From the NCBI GenBank assembly GCA_964414755.1, contig CAYPXH010000019.1, forward strand, positions 1-29,016: 29,016 nt of DNA. Reading direction: 5' to 3'. A program made the position numbers and the translations under genes. Positions 16,259 through 25,150 of this stretch are shown here, in pieces. Origin of the DNA: JAEUKQ01 sp964414755 (GTDB lineage Bacteria; Pseudomonadota; Alphaproteobacteria; JAEUKQ01). Each line of letters opens with the position of its first letter. Position 1 is the first letter of the stretch. The notes beneath the pieces were generated by a model. It was not told the DNA's origin, did no database searches, and saw only the letters and a program-made list of their open reading frames with translations.

Positions 16259-16288
16259 ACTACAACTGGTTGTTATTGCTTAAGTCAA
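16259..16288 (-). promoter_or_regulatory. candidate dksA promoter
   Basis: On the minus strand TTGACT (16283-16288) is followed after 18 bases by TGTAGT (16259-16264). The -35 is good (five of six); the -10 is weak (four of six). It lies about 40 bases upstream of the dksA ATG. Confidence 0.35.
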
Positions 16289-16346
16289 GCTTAAAAAAAA
16301 TTATAGATTTATGATGGTATAAATCCAATTGAATAGTTTAAATATT

Positions 16347-18461
16347 TTACATGCCTTCTAGGAAGGCAGTATGTTTATTTTTGCCAAAAAGTTTCAGTAG
16401 AATTCTTAGACGTATACCTTCTGGTGACAGCAAAAATGGATCTTTATTTAGAAATTTTTTAATTTGTTGATATGCTTTTTGAAACAATGTGTGATGATAA
16501 GAAACATCAACAAACTTAAAGATATCAAAGCCACTTTGTTGTGTACCAAGTAAATCGCCACTGCCCCTTAGTTCAAGGTCTTTTTCAGCTATCTTAAATC
16601 CGTCTTGAGTATTTGCTAATGTTTCTAAGCGAGCTTTAGCGATAGCAGTTAATGGTTCTTTATATAACAAAATACAATAAGCTTGTCGCCTATTTCGTCC
16701 AACACGGCCACGAAGTTGGTGCAATTGGGCTAAGCCAAATTGATTGGCATTATCAATCACCATAATATCAGCCTCGGGTACATCAACCCCAACTTCGATA
16801 ATTGTCGTTGAAACCAGAATTTTTAATGGCCCTTGTGCAAAACTATTAAGTGTTTTTTGCTTTTCTGCGCTTTTCAGCTGACCATGTAAAAGACCTACAG
16901 CTGGACTAAATACTTTTTGTAATTCTGCAAATCGATTGTTTACAGCAATCAGTTTGCTGGCTGGTTCATCCCCATCAATTGCAGGACATACCCAAAAAAT
17001 CTTAGAACCTGACTTAATCATATGGTCAAGCCTTTTAATAAGCTCGGGTATTTTTTCTTCATGCAGTATTTTTGTTTCAATTGGTTGTCTGCCACTTGGT
17101 TTTTCTTCTAGAATACTAACATCAATATTCGCATACATTGCCAAGGCAAGTGTTCTTGGTATTGGCGTCGCAGTCATAATAAGAATGTTTGGTTGCTGTC
17201 CTTTTTGACCAAGAAGCATGCGTTGATGAACACCAAAACGGTGCTGCTCGTCAATCACTACCAATTCAAGGTTTTTGAATTTGATACTTTCTTCGAGTAA
17301 AGCATGTGTACCGACCAATATATTAACAAGGCCATTTTGTAAGTTAAAGATGATTGATTGACGCTTTTTGGCTGGTGTGCTGCTTGTTAACAGTTCAACA
17401 ACACATTCATTTTGTTGTACAAGTTTGTACATTTTTTGGTAGTGCTGCTCAGCCAATATTTCTGTTGGAGCTATAAGCACTGCTTGGTAACCAGACTCAA
17501 CTGCCATTGCCAAAGCCATAAACCCAACAATTGTTTTGCCGCTACCGACATCTCCTTGCAGCAAGCGCAACATACGTTTTCCGGATCGCAGATCCAGCTC
17601 GATTTCACGAATAGCTCGGTGTTGTGATTGGGTAAGTTCATGGCCAAAATTATTCAATATCTGCGGTCTTAAAGAACGCATAAAGCTAAAGCTTTTTTTA
17701 TCACTTTTTTGATGATGTTTTTTGAGTAACTGGATCGTTAGTTGATGTACCAAAATTTCATCGTATGCAAGGCGGGTTCTTGCACATGATTCTGGTGATG
17801 CGTCGTTATAATTGCTTGGATTATGAACGGTTAATATTGCTTGTTTCCAGCTTGGCCATGTTTTAACTAAATTTTCCTCACTAATCCATTCCGGTAAATC
17901 TATCAGATTTTTAATGGCAAGTTGAATAAATTTTTGAATATTTTTTTGGCTTAATCCCGCGGTTAAGGGGTAAATTGGTTGTAAAGCAGGTGCTTTTGAA
18001 TACTCATCAACAGAACATATTAAGCTTGGGTTGGTGGTTTGAAAACGCGTTCCTGTTTTTTTTATTTTTGCAATAATAATATATTCATGGCTAACTTTTA
18101 GACGTGTTTCGAGATAACTTGCTGGCGTATTAAAAAATAATATTTCAACGTTACCCGTCATGTCGTGGGCAATAACTTTTTGTGGAAATGATCGCCTTGA
18201 ATAATGAAGGACAAGTCGTTCGACAGTTAACTTGAATGCTGCTATTTCATGGGTACTATCAGCAAGATTAATTATATTCTTTTTGGGTTGAATATTCTGG
18301 GGAAGGTGCTGTAATAAATCCAGAATAGAGGCATTACCGCATAGCTTATCAATCAACCGAGCATAAGTATCGCCGATTCCGGGAATAATTTTTACCGATG
18401 ATTGTAAAAAGTCCAAAAGACGATCAATATTTTCTTGATGATATGATATTTGCTTTTGCAT
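16347..18461 (-). CDS. recG: ATP-dependent DNA helicase RecG
   Basis: RecG remodels stalled replication forks and Holliday junctions and processes R-loops. The 704-residue protein has the N-terminal wedge/OB region (about 60-170), Walker A GDVGSGKT (303-310), the DEQH box (404-407) in VVIDEQHRFGVHQR, TATPIPRTLA, and later helicase motifs including ISTT-like VSTTIIEVGVDVP, QLRGRVGR and the RecG-specific LRGSGDLLGTQQSG. Length and motifs are normal. It is divergent from sdhE across 49 bases, an arrangement common in alphaproteobacteria. A start at MQKQISYHQ is used; no clear Shine-Dalgarno sequence is seen. Confidence 0.97.
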   Translation of the reverse strand: MQKQISYHQENIDRLLDFLQSSVKIIPGIGDTYARLIDKLCGNASILDLLQHLPQNIQPKKNIINLADSTHEIAAFKLTVERLVLHYSRRSFPQKVIAHDMTGNVEILFFNTPASYLETRLKVSHEYIIIAKIKKTGTRFQTTNPSLICSVDEYSKAPALQPIYPLTAGLSQKNIQKFIQLAIKNLIDLPEWISEENLVKTWPSWKQAILTVHNPSNYNDASPESCARTRLAYDEILVHQLTIQLLKKHHQKSDKKSFSFMRSLRPQILNNFGHELTQSQHRAIREIELDLRSGKRMLRLLQGDVGSGKTIVGFMALAMAVESGYQAVLIAPTEILAEQHYQKMYKLVQQNECVVELLTSSTPAKKRQSIIFNLQNGLVNILVGTHALLEESIKFKNLELVVIDEQHRFGVHQRMLLGQKGQQPNILIMTATPIPRTLALAMYANIDVSILEEKPSGRQPIETKILHEEKIPELIKRLDHMIKSGSKIFWVCPAIDGDEPASKLIAVNNRFAELQKVFSPAVGLLHGQLKSAEKQKTLNSFAQGPLKILVSTTIIEVGVDVPEADIMVIDNANQFGLAQLHQLRGRVGRNRRQAYCILLYKEPLTAIAKARLETLANTQDGFKIAEKDLELRGSGDLLGTQQSGFDIFKFVDVSYHHTLFQKAYQQIKKFLNKDPFLLSPEGIRLRILLKLFGKNKHTAFLEGM

Positions 18462-18510
18462 ATTATAAATATTACTTGAGCGTGAGTGTTGTTAACATTA
18501 CTAAATTACC

Positions 18511-18843
18511 TTGATAGGTGTGGCTTTGCAGGTACAAAATTTAAAAATCCAAAATTTTAGAAAAAAACTGTATTATCGTAGTCATTATCGCGGTAATAAA
18601 GAAATGGATCAAATATTAGGGCAATTTGCCAATCGCTTTCTAGCAGATTTTAACTATAAGCAACTTCTAGCGTATGAAAAAATGTTACAATTTAACGATT
18701 CAGTTCTGTATCGCTATTTTTTAGGTCAAGAAGTTAAACTAAAAATTGTTGCCAGTTTAGCTAAACTTGTTCAACAATTTGCAATCGAAAAAAAACTTAT
18801 ATCTCCCTTAAGAAACGAACAAAAAACCGTTAATCATGAATAA
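18511..18843 (+). CDS. sdhE: succinate dehydrogenase assembly factor SdhE
   Basis: SdhE (DUF339; Sdh5/SDHAF2 in mitochondria) helps attach FAD covalently to the flavoprotein subunit of succinate dehydrogenase. The frame shows the family core: RKKLYYRSHYRGNKEMDQI, that is FRKKLYYRSHYRG then NKEMDQILGQFA, with the defining RGxxE (Arg-Gly...Glu). No ATG precedes this motif; the first ATG would cut it off. The start must therefore be TTG 18511, GTG 18520 or TTG 18526, and an AGG seven bases before 18526 mildly favours the last (about 105 residues). The longest option is listed. It faces recG across a short divergent region and is followed by the TPR gene. Confidence 0.88.
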   Translation: MIGVALQVQNLKIQNFRKKLYYRSHYRGNKEMDQILGQFANRFLADFNYKQLLAYEKMLQFNDSVLYRYFLGQEVKLKIVASLAKLVQQFAIEKKLISPLRNEQKTVNHE

Positions 18844-18937
18844 AAAAACAAATTACGTTTTACAAACAAATTAATAAACATCATACTACTAATATTTTAA
18901 TAGACTTTTAAAGTTCAATTGGAGCTAAGCCTTAACA

Positions 18938-20566
18938 ATGCCTTCGCCGCTTGAATGGATCAATATAGCAAAACAACATCGTCATGCCGGTCGGCTTGAA
19001 GCTGCCGAAGTAGCTTGTAGACAAGGTCTAGAAGAGAATAGGGACAATACCCAATTACTGCATTTATTAAGCGTTGTTCTTTATGAAACAAGAAAACTGC
19101 CCGAATCATTACAGGCAATTGAACGGGCAATAGCAATTAATGGAAGCATCACCTCATATCATAATAACCGCGCAGTTTTGCTTTATGAAATGGGGCAAAT
19201 GGCCGAGGCAGAAATAAGCCTGAAAAGAGCAATAGCTCTGGACTCTAAAAATGCAAGCGCTTATAACAATCTTGGAAACGCCCAGCGTTTTCTTGGTAAA
19301 CTTGATGAGGCGGTTGCAAGTTTTAAACAAGCCCTGCAAATCCAGCCAAACCACGCTGAAGCGCTAAATAATCTAGCTGTAACACTTCGTGAACTTGGTC
19401 GTTTAGATGAGGCTTATGACGCTTGGCGTGCTGCATTGAATTTATCACCAAAATCTGCCGAAATTTCTTATAATTTATCTATGTTGATGGTGCTTCGTGA
19501 TCAAGTTGACGAAGCTGAGATGCTGCTTCGAGATGCCATTACAATGAACCCTTCTTATCCACCATTGCACCGTGGTTTAGTCAATTTATTGTTACACGAT
19601 AATCGTTGGAATGAAGCAAACCAAATAGCAAACGAGGCAAGCAGGCTTTTATTACCAGGACGAGAGCTATCATACATCAATCGTATGGTATATAGCAAAC
19701 TATTTGGAAATGACTATACCCAGCTTTTTCTAGATGAACCGCTGTTGGATGCCTACGAAAGTTCTATTCGTAAAGCGGTAACGCCTAGGTCAACAATGCT
19801 TGAAATTAGTGATGGCCACGGGTTATTTGCGATGATGGCTGCTCGAGCAGGGATACAACAAAGCTATGTAGCTGCATTAAATCGACAAATGACTGGCCTG
19901 ATCAAACAAGTGGTTCAAGCAAATGGTCTTGCTCAGCGTATAACTGTTTTGAAGGAAAGATCGACGAGATTAAAGGTTGGTGATCATCTTCCAGAACCTG
20001 TGGATGTTTTGGTATATAGCCATTTCGGTCCGGGACTGTTACAGCCAGGAACTATCATTCACCTGCAACATGCTAAGAATAGCCTACTTAAGCCTGGTGC
20101 GCGTATTATTCCTGCCGCAGCCCGAGTTTTCGCAATGCTTATTGAAGCGCCTAGTTTATCAAAGACCAACCCAATTGGTAATGTAAGGGGTTTTGATTAT
20201 AGTCATTTTGATGTTCTTCGCTCTGATAGCTTTAAATTATTTGACTACACCCAGGATCAGTATCAGGCAATAACTGATCCTTTCCAGGCAATGGACTTCG
20301 AATTTAACAAACATATTAACTTGCAAGGCAAAAACCTTCTTGAGCTTGTAACTTTAAATAATGGCTTATGTCATGGGGTGATGTTTTGGTACGATTTATA
20401 TCTTGATGAGCAAGTGGTTTTTTCGCCAACAAACCATGTCCAACAAAGGTATTGGAGACAAATGGTTCAATTTTTCGAACAGCCTTTTCATGTTACCAAA
20501 GGCGATACATTGAATCTTTATGCGTGTTGGGATGAAAATAGAATTTATTTTGAAATTCCCAAGTAA
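18938..20566 (+). CDS. TPR protein with a C-terminal, probably degenerate, PRMT-like domain
   Basis: The 542-residue protein is cytoplasmic by sequence (no signal or membrane segment). Residues 5-240 form about six TPR units with repeated A..LG...EA patterns (for example 107-140). Residues 270-542 look like a PRMT7/PRMT9-type arginine methyltransferase: LEISDGHGLFAMMAARAG (288-305) at the AdoMet loop, PVDVLVYSHFGPGLL (354-368) at the double-E loop, an AHA-like HLQHAKNSLLKPGARIIP, and YWRQMVQFF (505-513) at the THW loop before the final beta strands. No Asp or Glu occurs at 357-402, so both double-E glutamates are missing. The first Gly of GxGxG is Ser, and the acidic residue after strand 2 is not evident. 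TPR plus PRMT is the PRMT9 layout. Function is unknown; loss of activity is inferred. It lies between sdhE and mfd. Confidence 0.82.
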   Translation: MPSPLEWINIAKQHRHAGRLEAAEVACRQGLEENRDNTQLLHLLSVVLYETRKLPESLQAIERAIAINGSITSYHNNRAVLLYEMGQMAEAEISLKRAIALDSKNASAYNNLGNAQRFLGKLDEAVASFKQALQIQPNHAEALNNLAVTLRELGRLDEAYDAWRAALNLSPKSAEISYNLSMLMVLRDQVDEAEMLLRDAITMNPSYPPLHRGLVNLLLHDNRWNEANQIANEASRLLLPGRELSYINRMVYSKLFGNDYTQLFLDEPLLDAYESSIRKAVTPRSTMLEISDGHGLFAMMAARAGIQQSYVAALNRQMTGLIKQVVQANGLAQRITVLKERSTRLKVGDHLPEPVDVLVYSHFGPGLLQPGTIIHLQHAKNSLLKPGARIIPAAARVFAMLIEAPSLSKTNPIGNVRGFDYSHFDVLRSDSFKLFDYTQDQYQAITDPFQAMDFEFNKHINLQGKNLLELVTLNNGLCHGVMFWYDLYLDEQVVFSPTNHVQQRYWRQMVQFFEQPFHVTKGDTLNLYACWDENRIYFEIPK

Positions 20567-20595
20567 TCTTTTAAAAAATTTATCAAATTGATACT

Positions 20596-23500
20596 ATGCT
20601 TGTTTTTCCCGAAAAAAATAACTTGGGTTCAGAAGTAGACTTGCTAAAAGGTTTTAAGTCATCCTCACGTTTTTTGTTTAATATACCCGAATCAATGCAA
20701 CCACTTGTTATTGCAGAGCTTGCCACACAAGCTTTTCAAGAACAATATTCACTAACTTTGGTAGTTGCAAAAAACCAAAGTGAAGCTGAACACATTAAGG
20801 AACATCTATCTTTTTTTGCACCAAATATACCTGTTCGAATAATTCCTGAATGGGACTGCTTGCCCTATGACCGTATTTCACCAAGCCGCGATGTTCTTGC
20901 AGCACGTATCAATGCATTCATCTGTCTCCGTGAACATCAAAAAGAAGCAAAAACGCAACAAATTTATATAACCACAGCTAATAATCTGCTGCAGCGGCAA
21001 CTACCATTTAACGTGGTGGATGCCCAAAGTTTTACAGTAAATAAAAAACAAGAAATTGATCCAACGATATTTTTACAAAAATTGCACAAACTTGGTTTTA
21101 CGAAAACAGAAACCGTAACATATCCTGGTGAATATTGTAGGCGTGGAAATTTAGTTGATTTTTATCCTGCCGGTCACCAGTTTCCCATTCGATTGGATTT
21201 TGACGATATTTTTATTGAAACTATCAAATCTTTTGACCCAATAAGCCAACGAACAATCAATACGATGCCAGAGGTTCAGGTAAGACCAGCATCAGAGGTT
21301 TTTTTTAGTGAGGAAGTAGTTGAAAGTTTTCGCTCACGGTACCGTGAAGTTTTTCAGACAACAGGTATCCGTGATCCGCTCTATGAATCAATCAGCGAAC
21401 ACCGCCCCTATGGTGGAATGGAGCATTGGCTGCCGTTGTTTTATCCTAACCTAATTACTTTATTTGATTATTTGCCAATAAACACACATATCATTCTGGA
21501 TGCATCAATCCAATCCATCCTGATTAGCAGAATAAAAGCTATCGATGATTATTATCAGGCCCGTAGCAACCAATCAGACAGGTTAGGCAGTGGTTTTTAT
21601 CATGCACTCCCAGCAAGTTATCTATATCTGAATCTGAACGAGCTTAAAGACAAGTTAAAGAGCTTTAAGCTTAATATTATGTCAAGCTTTAGTGACACGA
21701 GCAGTGTCGGCAGTAAAAGTCACTTAAAAGGTAGCATCCTATTACCTGATTGGATCGGGCAGAATCAGCAAATTAATTATCAGTTGCTTCGTGAATTTAT
21801 TTATCAGCAACAAAAGAGTCGTCGTGTTATAATAACGGCATTTACAAGCGGTAGCCTACATCGTCTTGAGTTTATGTTAAAAGAGCAAGGTTTTGCATCC
21901 GTCGTTGGTATTAACAAGTGGGCAGAATTTTTTACGCTTTCCTCGGGTACGATAGCGCTGACTGTTTTACCCCTAGAAAGGGGATACCTAACCGATGAAT
22001 ACTGCGTTTTAAGCGAACAAGATATTTTAGGTGGGCGTGTTATCCGTCCAACCACAACGAAGCATAAAAAAACACAAGATTTATTATTGACACTTTCTCG
22101 GTTTGTCATGGGTGATTTTCTTGTCCATCAAGAATATGGCATTGGTCGTTATGAGGGGTTAGAAATTATTCAAGTTGGCAATGCACCGCACGACTGCGTT
22201 AAATTAACTTATGACGGTAATGACAAACTTTTTATTCCTGTTGAAAATATTGATGTTTTATCACGCCATAGTTCTGGCGATGTTGCTGTTACTTTAGATC
22301 GACTTGGCGGTGTTTCTTGGCAAAACCGCAAAGCGCGTATTCAGAATCATATTCAAGAAATTGCCGAAGATCTAATAAAAACGGCAGCAGCACGCGAAAT
22401 TCAGGAAGGATACGAAATTGTTCCTGATATTGGTTTATATGAAGAATTTTGTCGCCGTTTTCCTTATCCTGAAACTGAAGACCAAATAAAAGCTATAAAC
22501 GATGTTATTGGAGATTTAGCAAAAGGCTATCCGATGGATAGGTTAATTTGTGGTGATGTTGGCTTTGGAAAAACCGAGATAGCTCTTCGTGCAGCTTTTG
22601 TTGCTGTGTCAAAAGGGTTGCAGGTTGCTTTGTTAACGCCAACAACCCTGCTTTGTCGGCAGCATTATGAAACGTTTAAACGACGTTTTGCAGGATTTCC
22701 GTATAATATAGTTATGCTATCGCGGTTTAATAAACCAAGTGCTGCTACAGTAATTAAAGAACAGGTTAAACGTGGTGGTGCAGATATTTTAATAGGTACA
22801 CACGCTTTATTAAGTGAACAAGTACAATTTAAAAATTTGGGTTTATTGATAATTGATGAGGAACAGCATTTTGGTGTGATTCAAAAAGAAAAAATTAAAA
22901 AAATTCAAGAAAATGTTCATATTTTGACGTTAACAGCAACGCCAATACCACGAACATTACAAATGGCAATGGCAGACATCAAACAGATGAGCCTGATCAC
23001 AACCCCACCTATCGATCGGTTGCCGGTGAAAACATTTGTTCTTGCCTATGACCCTGTGACAATACGAGATGCTATTTTACAAGAATTTTACCGTGGGGGT
23101 CAGATTTTTTATGTCTGCCCACGAATCGAAGATTTAACCGAAATTTCTAACGAATTGGCAAATCTTGTTCCCGAGGTAAAACATATTGTTATTCATGGCC
23201 AGATGCATACCGCAGAACTTGAGAAGGCGATGGTAGCATTCTATGATCGTTCATATCAGATGCTGTTATCAACAAATATTATTGAGTCCGGCCTTGATAT
23301 ACCATCTGCCAATACAATAATTATACACCGCGCGGATATGTTTGGTTTGTCTCAATTATATCAGCTGCGAGGGCGAGTTGGGCGCAGCAAAGTGCGTGGA
23401 TATGCATACCTAACGGTTCAGCCGAATTATTTTCTTAGGCCAATGGCTCAAAAAAGGCTTGAAGTCATGCAGAATCTAGAAAATTTAGGCGGTGGCTTTA

Positions 23501-24108
23501 CCATCGCCAGTTATGATTTGGATATTCGTGGATCTGGAAATTTACTAGGGGCGGAGCAGTCAGGTCATGTTCGTGAGGTTGGTGTTGAACTGTACCAACA
23601 AATGCTTGCTGATGCTATTGAAAAATCAAAGAAAGGAAGTCATAAAACATTTGCTGAACAGCAGCAGCCCCAAATTAATCTCGGTGTTCCTGTTCTAATA
23701 CCTGATAATTATATTTCTGACCTTGGTACAAGGCTTGATCTTTATCGACGCGTAGCCTCTCTAAGTGATTCAGCAGAAATAAATTCATTTGCGGCAGAAC
23801 TTGAAGACCGGTTTGGAAAAATTCCAACACAGACAGAAAATCTGTTGGCTGTTATCATTCTTAAGGGGTTATGCAAGAAAATTGGTGTTAAAAAAATTGA
23901 CGTTGGTCAAAAAGGTGTCGTTATACATTTTAATGTTCAATTAATTCAAAGTACAGAAACGTTAGTTGGTTTTGTTAATCGCTATTCAAGCAAAATAAGC
24001 CTTAAGCCTGATGGACGTTTAATTTTTCTTACAACATTTCAAAGTGATCAAGACAGGTTGCAAAAAACTACTAAACTACTTAAACAACTTGCGGCAGAAT
24101 TATTATAA
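20596..24108 (+). CDS. mfd: transcription-repair coupling factor
   Basis: Mfd pushes or removes RNA polymerase stalled at DNA lesions and recruits UvrA to start nucleotide-excision repair. The 1170-residue protein is full length. It has the UvrB-like N-terminal module (about 1-350, with the PEWDCLPYDRISPS patch), the RNA-polymerase interaction domain starting at HQEYGIGRYEGL (511-522), Walker A GDVGFGKT (653-660), the DEEQ box at 754-757 and TATPIPRTLQMAM. STNIIESGLDIP and QLRGRVGRS follow, then RGSGNLLGAEQSG and the C-terminal autoinhibitory domain (about 1010-1160). It starts 29 bases after the TPR gene, with no strong ribosome site. Confidence 0.98.
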   Translation: MLVFPEKNNLGSEVDLLKGFKSSSRFLFNIPESMQPLVIAELATQAFQEQYSLTLVVAKNQSEAEHIKEHLSFFAPNIPVRIIPEWDCLPYDRISPSRDVLAARINAFICLREHQKEAKTQQIYITTANNLLQRQLPFNVVDAQSFTVNKKQEIDPTIFLQKLHKLGFTKTETVTYPGEYCRRGNLVDFYPAGHQFPIRLDFDDIFIETIKSFDPISQRTINTMPEVQVRPASEVFFSEEVVESFRSRYREVFQTTGIRDPLYESISEHRPYGGMEHWLPLFYPNLITLFDYLPINTHIILDASIQSILISRIKAIDDYYQARSNQSDRLGSGFYHALPASYLYLNLNELKDKLKSFKLNIMSSFSDTSSVGSKSHLKGSILLPDWIGQNQQINYQLLREFIYQQQKSRRVIITAFTSGSLHRLEFMLKEQGFASVVGINKWAEFFTLSSGTIALTVLPLERGYLTDEYCVLSEQDILGGRVIRPTTTKHKKTQDLLLTLSRFVMGDFLVHQEYGIGRYEGLEIIQVGNAPHDCVKLTYDGNDKLFIPVENIDVLSRHSSGDVAVTLDRLGGVSWQNRKARIQNHIQEIAEDLIKTAAAREIQEGYEIVPDIGLYEEFCRRFPYPETEDQIKAINDVIGDLAKGYPMDRLICGDVGFGKTEIALRAAFVAVSKGLQVALLTPTTLLCRQHYETFKRRFAGFPYNIVMLSRFNKPSAATVIKEQVKRGGADILIGTHALLSEQVQFKNLGLLIIDEEQHFGVIQKEKIKKIQENVHILTLTATPIPRTLQMAMADIKQMSLITTPPIDRLPVKTFVLAYDPVTIRDAILQEFYRGGQIFYVCPRIEDLTEISNELANLVPEVKHIVIHGQMHTAELEKAMVAFYDRSYQMLLSTNIIESGLDIPSANTIIIHRADMFGLSQLYQLRGRVGRSKVRGYAYLTVQPNYFLRPMAQKRLEVMQNLENLGGGFTIASYDLDIRGSGNLLGAEQSGHVREVGVELYQQMLADAIEKSKKGSHKTFAEQQQPQINLGVPVLIPDNYISDLGTRLDLYRRVASLSDSAEINSFAAELEDRFGKIPTQTENLLAVIILKGLCKKIGVKKIDVGQKGVVIHFNVQLIQSTETLVGFVNRYSSKISLKPDGRLIFLTTFQSDQDRLQKTTKLLKQLAAELL

Positions 24109-24116
24109 CATTATAC

Positions 24117-24190
24117 TGGAGGCCCGGGCCGGAATCGAACCGACGTTGAAGGATTTGCAATCCTCTGCATGGCCATTCTGCCACCGGGCC
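24117..24190 (-). tRNA. tRNA-Cys (anticodon GCA)
   Basis: On the minus strand the acceptor arm GGCCCGG pairs with CCGGGCC, followed by discriminator U and encoded CCA (24117-24119). The anticodon stem and loop read AGGAT-TGCAAAT-type with GCA in the loop, and the T arm contains GGTTCGATTCC. U73 and GCA are the identity elements of tRNA-Cys. The length is 74 with CCA. The 3' end is eight bases from the convergent mfd stop. Confidence 0.97.
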
Positions 24191-24205
24191 TTAATCTATC
24201 CAGTT

Positions 24206-24233
24206 TTTATCACCTAGCTATGATAATTGTAAA
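24206..24233 (-). promoter_or_regulatory. candidate promoter for tRNA-Cys
   Basis: On the minus strand TTTACA (24228-24233), 16 bases, then GATAAA (24206-24211), 15 bases before the mature tRNA 5' end. Spacing is acceptable; matches are moderate (five and four of six). Confidence 0.4.
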
Positions 24234-24396
24234 CTATAATTTTAGAAATTTTTAACTTAATAGTAAAGATTGTATATACGTTCAGTAGAAAGTTAAAGAA
24301 TATAAACCAAGTTATGTTTCTAACTTTTAAGTCAGATAAACCTAGAAACTATTTTTTATGAGTAAATTGTTAAAAAAATTTCCAAAAACTGTTGTA

Positions 24397-24425
24397 TTGT
24401 TCTAAAAACAATCGATCACTATACA
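24397..24425 (+). promoter_or_regulatory. candidate promoter for pcm-like gene and tolC
   Basis: TTGTTC (24397-24402), a 17-base spacer and TATACA (24420-24425) form a moderate sigma70-like pair, ending 24 bases before the ATG of the Pcm-like gene. Confidence 0.35.
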
Positions 24426-24449
24426 TGGTAAAAGCGAGAATAAGTAGTA

Positions 24450-25115
24450 ATGGATATTAAATACACAAGTTCTAGGCAGAATATGGTTCAAAACCAACTG
24501 CGCCCTAACAAAATTTTTGACGAGCGCCTACTTAAAAGAATGGCTGAAGTTCCAAGGGAACTTTTTTTATCCAAAGAGAATCAGTGGCAGGCCTATATTG
24601 ATAGGCATGTTCCTTTAGCACAAGGTAGGTTCTTAATACAACCTTTGGCCATAGCCCAATTGGTTCAATCAGCGAAAATTTCTGAGATTGATCGCGTTTT
24701 GCTTATTGGTTGTGGTAGCGGTTATAGTGCGTTTATTATTGCTGGCTTAGCGGGCCAGGTATATGCTGTTGATGATTCTGTAGCTTTGCTCAATCAGGCA
24801 AAAGAAAATGCAGTACACTTCCTAAATAATAATATTACCTTTGTTAATGCTGATCCGCTGAAGGGATTTTCACAGGCAGCACCCTATGATTGCATTATTA
24901 TCGAAGGGGGGGGTGAATTTATTCCGGAAGAATTACTTAATCAGCTTGCTTTAGATCATGGTCGGCTTATATGTGTTGAGTATATCAAACCACAACTGGG
25001 TAGGCTAGCTATTTTAACTAAACATCCTCATGGTATTAGTAAGCAATATTCTGGATCCGATGTTGCGCTACCTTTATTGCAAAGTTTTAAACATAATCCA
25101 GCTTTTATTTTTTAA
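24450..25115 (+). CDS. Pcm-like AdoMet-dependent methyltransferase (isoaspartyl methyltransferase family)
   Basis: The 221-residue protein has the fold of protein-L-isoaspartate O-methyltransferases, which repair aged proteins. It opens with RQNMVQNQLRPNKIFDERLL and VPRELFL, has the AdoMet loop LLIGCGSGYSAFI (about 89-101) and the acidic AVDD after strand 2. In true PIMTs the region before the AdoMet loop reads like PIGxGQTISQP. Here it is PLAQGRFLIQP (about 55-65): the Thr and Ser next to the substrate are Phe and Ile. This variant is, as I recall, usual among the alphaproteobacterial copies that precede tolC; their true substrate is unclear. It starts 35 bases before tolC, likely as one transcript. 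Family call firm; enzymatic activity uncertain. Confidence 0.85.
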   Translation: MDIKYTSSRQNMVQNQLRPNKIFDERLLKRMAEVPRELFLSKENQWQAYIDRHVPLAQGRFLIQPLAIAQLVQSAKISEIDRVLLIGCGSGYSAFIIAGLAGQVYAVDDSVALLNQAKENAVHFLNNNITFVNADPLKGFSQAAPYDCIIIEGGGEFIPEELLNQLALDHGRLICVEYIKPQLGRLAILTKHPHGISKQYSGSDVALPLLQSFKHNPAFIF

Positions 25116-25150
25116 AGTTTATATTTTTTAGTGAACCAAGGAAGTTTTAA

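Larger units (their letters stand above)
24191..24449. other. intergenic region, longest in the window
   Basis: This 259-base, strongly AT-rich stretch separates the divergent tRNA-Cys and pcm-like genes. Apart from candidate promoters at each end I see no reading frame with family resemblance, no terminator-like hairpin and no tandem repeat. A loose inverted repeat (AAAGTTA at about 24290, TAACTTT at about 24321) has a long spacer and is not convincing. Confidence 0.6.

Noticed and set aside
16266..16294. Repeated GCTTAA / AGCTTAA sequence downstream of recG
   Set aside because: Direct and partly inverted six-base repeats without a stable stem; the A run is on the wrong side for a recG terminator.
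21804..22109. 101-codon minus-strand frame inside mfd
   Set aside because: It lies wholly within the conserved mfd coding region and shows no recognisable motif.
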